Below, in pieces: positions 61,503 to 64,000 of a stretch of 64,000 nt of DNA. Where the stretch lies: the NCBI GenBank assembly GCA_023846275.1, contig CM043869.1:20939275-21003274 (forward strand), given 5' to 3'. Position numbers and translations under genes: made by a program. How positions within the stretch are numbered: the stretch's first letter is position 1; each line of letters starts with the position of its first letter. A model generated the notes under the pieces. The model had not been told where the DNA came from. It did not search any database and saw only the letters and a list, made by a program, of their open reading frames with translations. Origin of the DNA: Vanilla planifolia (lineage: Eukaryota > Streptophyta > Magnoliopsida > Asparagales > Orchidaceae).

Positions 61503-64000
61503 TTCTTTCTCCTTCATCCTTCTTATTTCTTCCTACTTCCTTCTTCCTCCTTCCTTCCTCTTTCATACTTCTTAATTTTTCGATATTTTTCTTCCTCTTC
61601 TTCTTTCAATTTCTTTTCATCTTCTTCTTCTTCTCCTACTTTTATTCCTCTTCTTCTTATTCTTCTTCTTCTTCTGCTTCTTTTTCATCTACTTCTTCTT
61701 CTTGTTCTTCTTCTTCTCCTACCTCTTCTACATCTTCTTCTTCTAATTCTTCTTCTTCTTCTCCTCCTCCTTTTTGTTCTTCCACTTCTTCTTCATCTTC
61801 TTCAACTTTTTTCTCTTCCTCTTCCTCATCTTTTTATTTTTTTTTCTTGTTTTTGTTCTTCTTCTCCTTTTTCTTCTTCCATTCTCTCACCCTAATTTTT
61901 CTTCGTATATTTTTTTCTTCTTCATCTTCTTCTCTTTCTTCTACTTCTTCTTCTTCTTCCCCTTCTACTTCTCCTTCTTGTTCTCGTTTTCCTTCTCCTT
62001 CTCCTTTGCCTTCTCCATCACTTTCTCGCTCTCTTTCTCCTTCTCTTTCTCCTTGTCCTTCTCCTTCTCCTTGTCCTTGTCCTTCTCCCTTTTCTACTTC
62101 TCCTTCTCCTTCTCCTTTCCCATCTCCCTCTCCTTCTCCTTTCCCTTCTCCTTCTCCTTCTTCTTTTCCTTCATCTCCTCCTTCTCCTTCTCCTTCTTCA
62201 TGATCTTCTTCTTATTCTTCTTTCACTTCCTCCTCTTCTTCTTCTTCTTTCCCTTCTTCGTCTTCTTCTTCATTGTTTTTTTCTTCATCTTCTTCTTTTT
62301 TTTCTTCTTCTTCTTCTTCTTCCTTTTCCCTTTTTTTCTTCCTCCTTCTTCCTTCTTACTTCTTTTTTACTTCTTCCTTGTTCCTTGTTCCTTCTTCCTT
62401 CTTACTTCTTCCTTTTCCTTTATTCTTCTTCACCTTTTCTTCCTCTTCTTCTTCCTATTCTTCTTCTTATTCTTTTTCTTGTTCTACTACTTCATTTTTT
62501 TCATCATCATCATCTTCCTCTCTTGCTCCTTTGTCTTTTTCTTTTTCTTATTCTTCTTCTTCTTCTTCATCTTCTTCTTTTTCTTCATCTCCTTCTTCTC
62601 CTTCTAGTTCTTCTTCTTCTTTGACTTTTGTTTCTTCATCTTTTTCTTCTTCTTCTTCTTTTACTTCTTCTAAATCTTTATCTACTTCTTCTTCTTCTTC
62701 TTTTTATTCTTCTTCTTCTTTCTCCTCTTCATTTTCTTCTTCTTCCACTTCTTCTTCTTCTTTTTCTTTTCCTTTTTCTTCTTCTTATTATTATTATTCT
62801 TCTTCTTCTACTTCTTCATCATCATCTTCTTCTTCTTCTTCCTCTTCTTGTTCTTCTTCTTCTTATTCCTCTTCTTCTTCCTCTTCTTCTTCTTCTTCTT
62901 CCACTTTATCTTTTTCCTCGTCTTCTTCTTCTTCTTCTTCTTCTTCTTCTTCTTTTTCTTCTTCTTTTTCTTCTTCTTGTTCTTCTGCTCTACCTCTTCT
63001 TCTTCTTCTTCTTCTTCTTCTTCTACTTCTACTTCTTTTTCTTGTTCTACTTCTTATTTTTCTAATTCTTCTTCCTTTTCATCATCATCATCTTCTTCTT
63101 CAACCTCTTCTTCTAATACGACTTCTTCTCTTTCTTCTTGTACTTGTTCTTATTCATGATCTTCCTCTTCTGCATCTTCTTCCACTTCTTCCTCTTCCTC
63201 TTCTTTTTCTTCTTCTTCTTCTTCTCTTCTCCTTCTCCTTCTCCTCCTCCTTCTTCTTGTCCTTCTCCTTCACCTCTACCACATTTCCACCTTGACCTTG
63301 TCCTTCTCCTACTCTTTCTTGTTCTTCTTGTTCTTCTTCTTCCTCTTCTTCTTCATCTTATTTTTTATTTCTTCTTGTTTCTTCTTTCTCCTTTCTTATT
63401 TCTTCTTCCTTCTTTGTTCTTCCTTCTATATTCCTTCTTCCTTCTTCCTTCTACCTTCTTCCATCTCCCTTTTTCCTCTTGCTCTTCCTCTTCCCCTTTT
63501 TCCACTTCTTCTTCTTTCTCTTTTTCTTCATCTTCTTCCTCTACTTCTTCTTCTTCTTCATTCAACTTACTTCTTCTGTCTTCCTTCTTCCTCCTTCCTT
63601 CTTCCTTCTTCTATCATGGTTCTTCATTTTTTGATATTTTTCATCTTCTTCTTCCCCATCTTCTTCAAATTCTTTTTCTTCTTCTTCTTCTTCTTTTACT
63701 TCTTCTTTTTCTTCTCATTCTCCTTCTTCTCTTTCTTCTCCATCTCCTTCTCATTCTCCTTCTCCATCCCCTTCTCCATATCCTTCTCCATGCTCTCTTT
63801 CTTCTTCTCCTTATGCTTCTCCTTCTGCATCTCCTTCGCCTTCTCCTCCTCTTTCTCATCCTCCTCCTCTTCCTTCTCCTCCACCTCCTACTTGTCCTTC
63901 TCCTTCTCCTTCTCCCTCTTCTTCTCCTTCTCCTTCACCCCCTCCTCCTTCTTATTCTCCTTCTCCTTCACTCTATCCTTTCTTGTTTCTTCCAACTTTT
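59085..64000. repeat. Pyrimidine megatract: TTC/TCC microsatellite of at least 4.9 kb
   Basis: The + strand is almost entirely C and T, dominated by TTC with CTCCTT, TTCCTTC and short CAT runs (about 60477-60494, 60624-60644, 60997-61014). The complementary strand is GAA-rich. Long open frames on both strands are low-complexity (Ser/Leu/Phe or Glu/Lys/Arg) and exist only because TTC-type repeats lack stop codons. A higher-order period of about 2.0-2.1 kb is visible (see findings). The array continues past the window end. Such homopurine/homopyrimidine DNA can form triplex (H-DNA) structures; that is known of the sequence class and was not seen here. Confidence 0.95.

Noticed and set aside
61774-63295. 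Several overlapping Ser-, Leu- or Phe-rich open frames of 145-340 codons
   Set aside because: The same low-complexity effect, with different frames of the same repeat open at once.
1-64000. tRNA, rRNA or snoRNA genes
   Set aside because: I looked for T-loop words and C/D-box pairs and saw none that I could support. A covariance-model scan would be needed to exclude them.

Overview
The window is plant nuclear DNA, very AT-rich and mostly non-coding. Every recognisable gene is partial or broken, introns are of plant size and phase, and the repeats are Ty1/copia (Sirevirus-like), Ty3/gypsy, satellite and microsatellite DNA. The DUF4220/DUF594 family and the wording of the SDA1-like exons fit a flowering plant, probably a monocot (banana-like Zingiberales is a guess). 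No bacterial-style operons, CRISPR arrays or RNA genes were seen.

Layout. 1-6.6 kb: unique AT-rich DNA with a two-exon methyltransferase fragment (672-1554). 6.6-7.0 kb: a dispersed repeat R. About 7.99-37.1 kb and 37.1-58.8 kb: two diverged units of a large direct duplication. Unit 1 holds an SDA1-like pseudogene (8892-20774, +), a tandem pair of DUF4220/DUF594 pseudogenes (22317-26330, -), repeat A, a left copia part (27868-30590), a second A joined to repeat B, and a satellite of about 400-bp units (32.9-37.1 kb). Unit 2 holds a second SDA1-like pseudogene (38100-41.6 kb plus its last exon at 49.57 kb), a third DUF4220 pseudogene (-), repeat R, a right copia part (53548-58204) and repeat B. 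Inside the second SDA1 copy lie a reverse-strand Ty3/gypsy fossil and four exons of a CTR9-like gene. The CTR9 exons abut the last SDA1 exon. 59.05-64.0 kb: an almost pure pyrimidine TTC/TCC tract reaching the window end.

Function. Nothing here looks like a working pathway. In life SDA1 acts in 60S ribosome assembly, CTR9 in the Paf1 transcription complex, and DUF4220/DUF594 proteins are membrane proteins of unknown role. Here they are relics. The value of the window is historical: both SDA1 copies share two lesions, so the gene was dead before the segment duplicated. The copia parts also leave an apparent filled and empty version of one insertion site. I did not find a convincing undescribed biological system. 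The most unusual objects are the CTR9-SDA1 junction, the satellite, and the pyrimidine tract with a period of about 2 kb.
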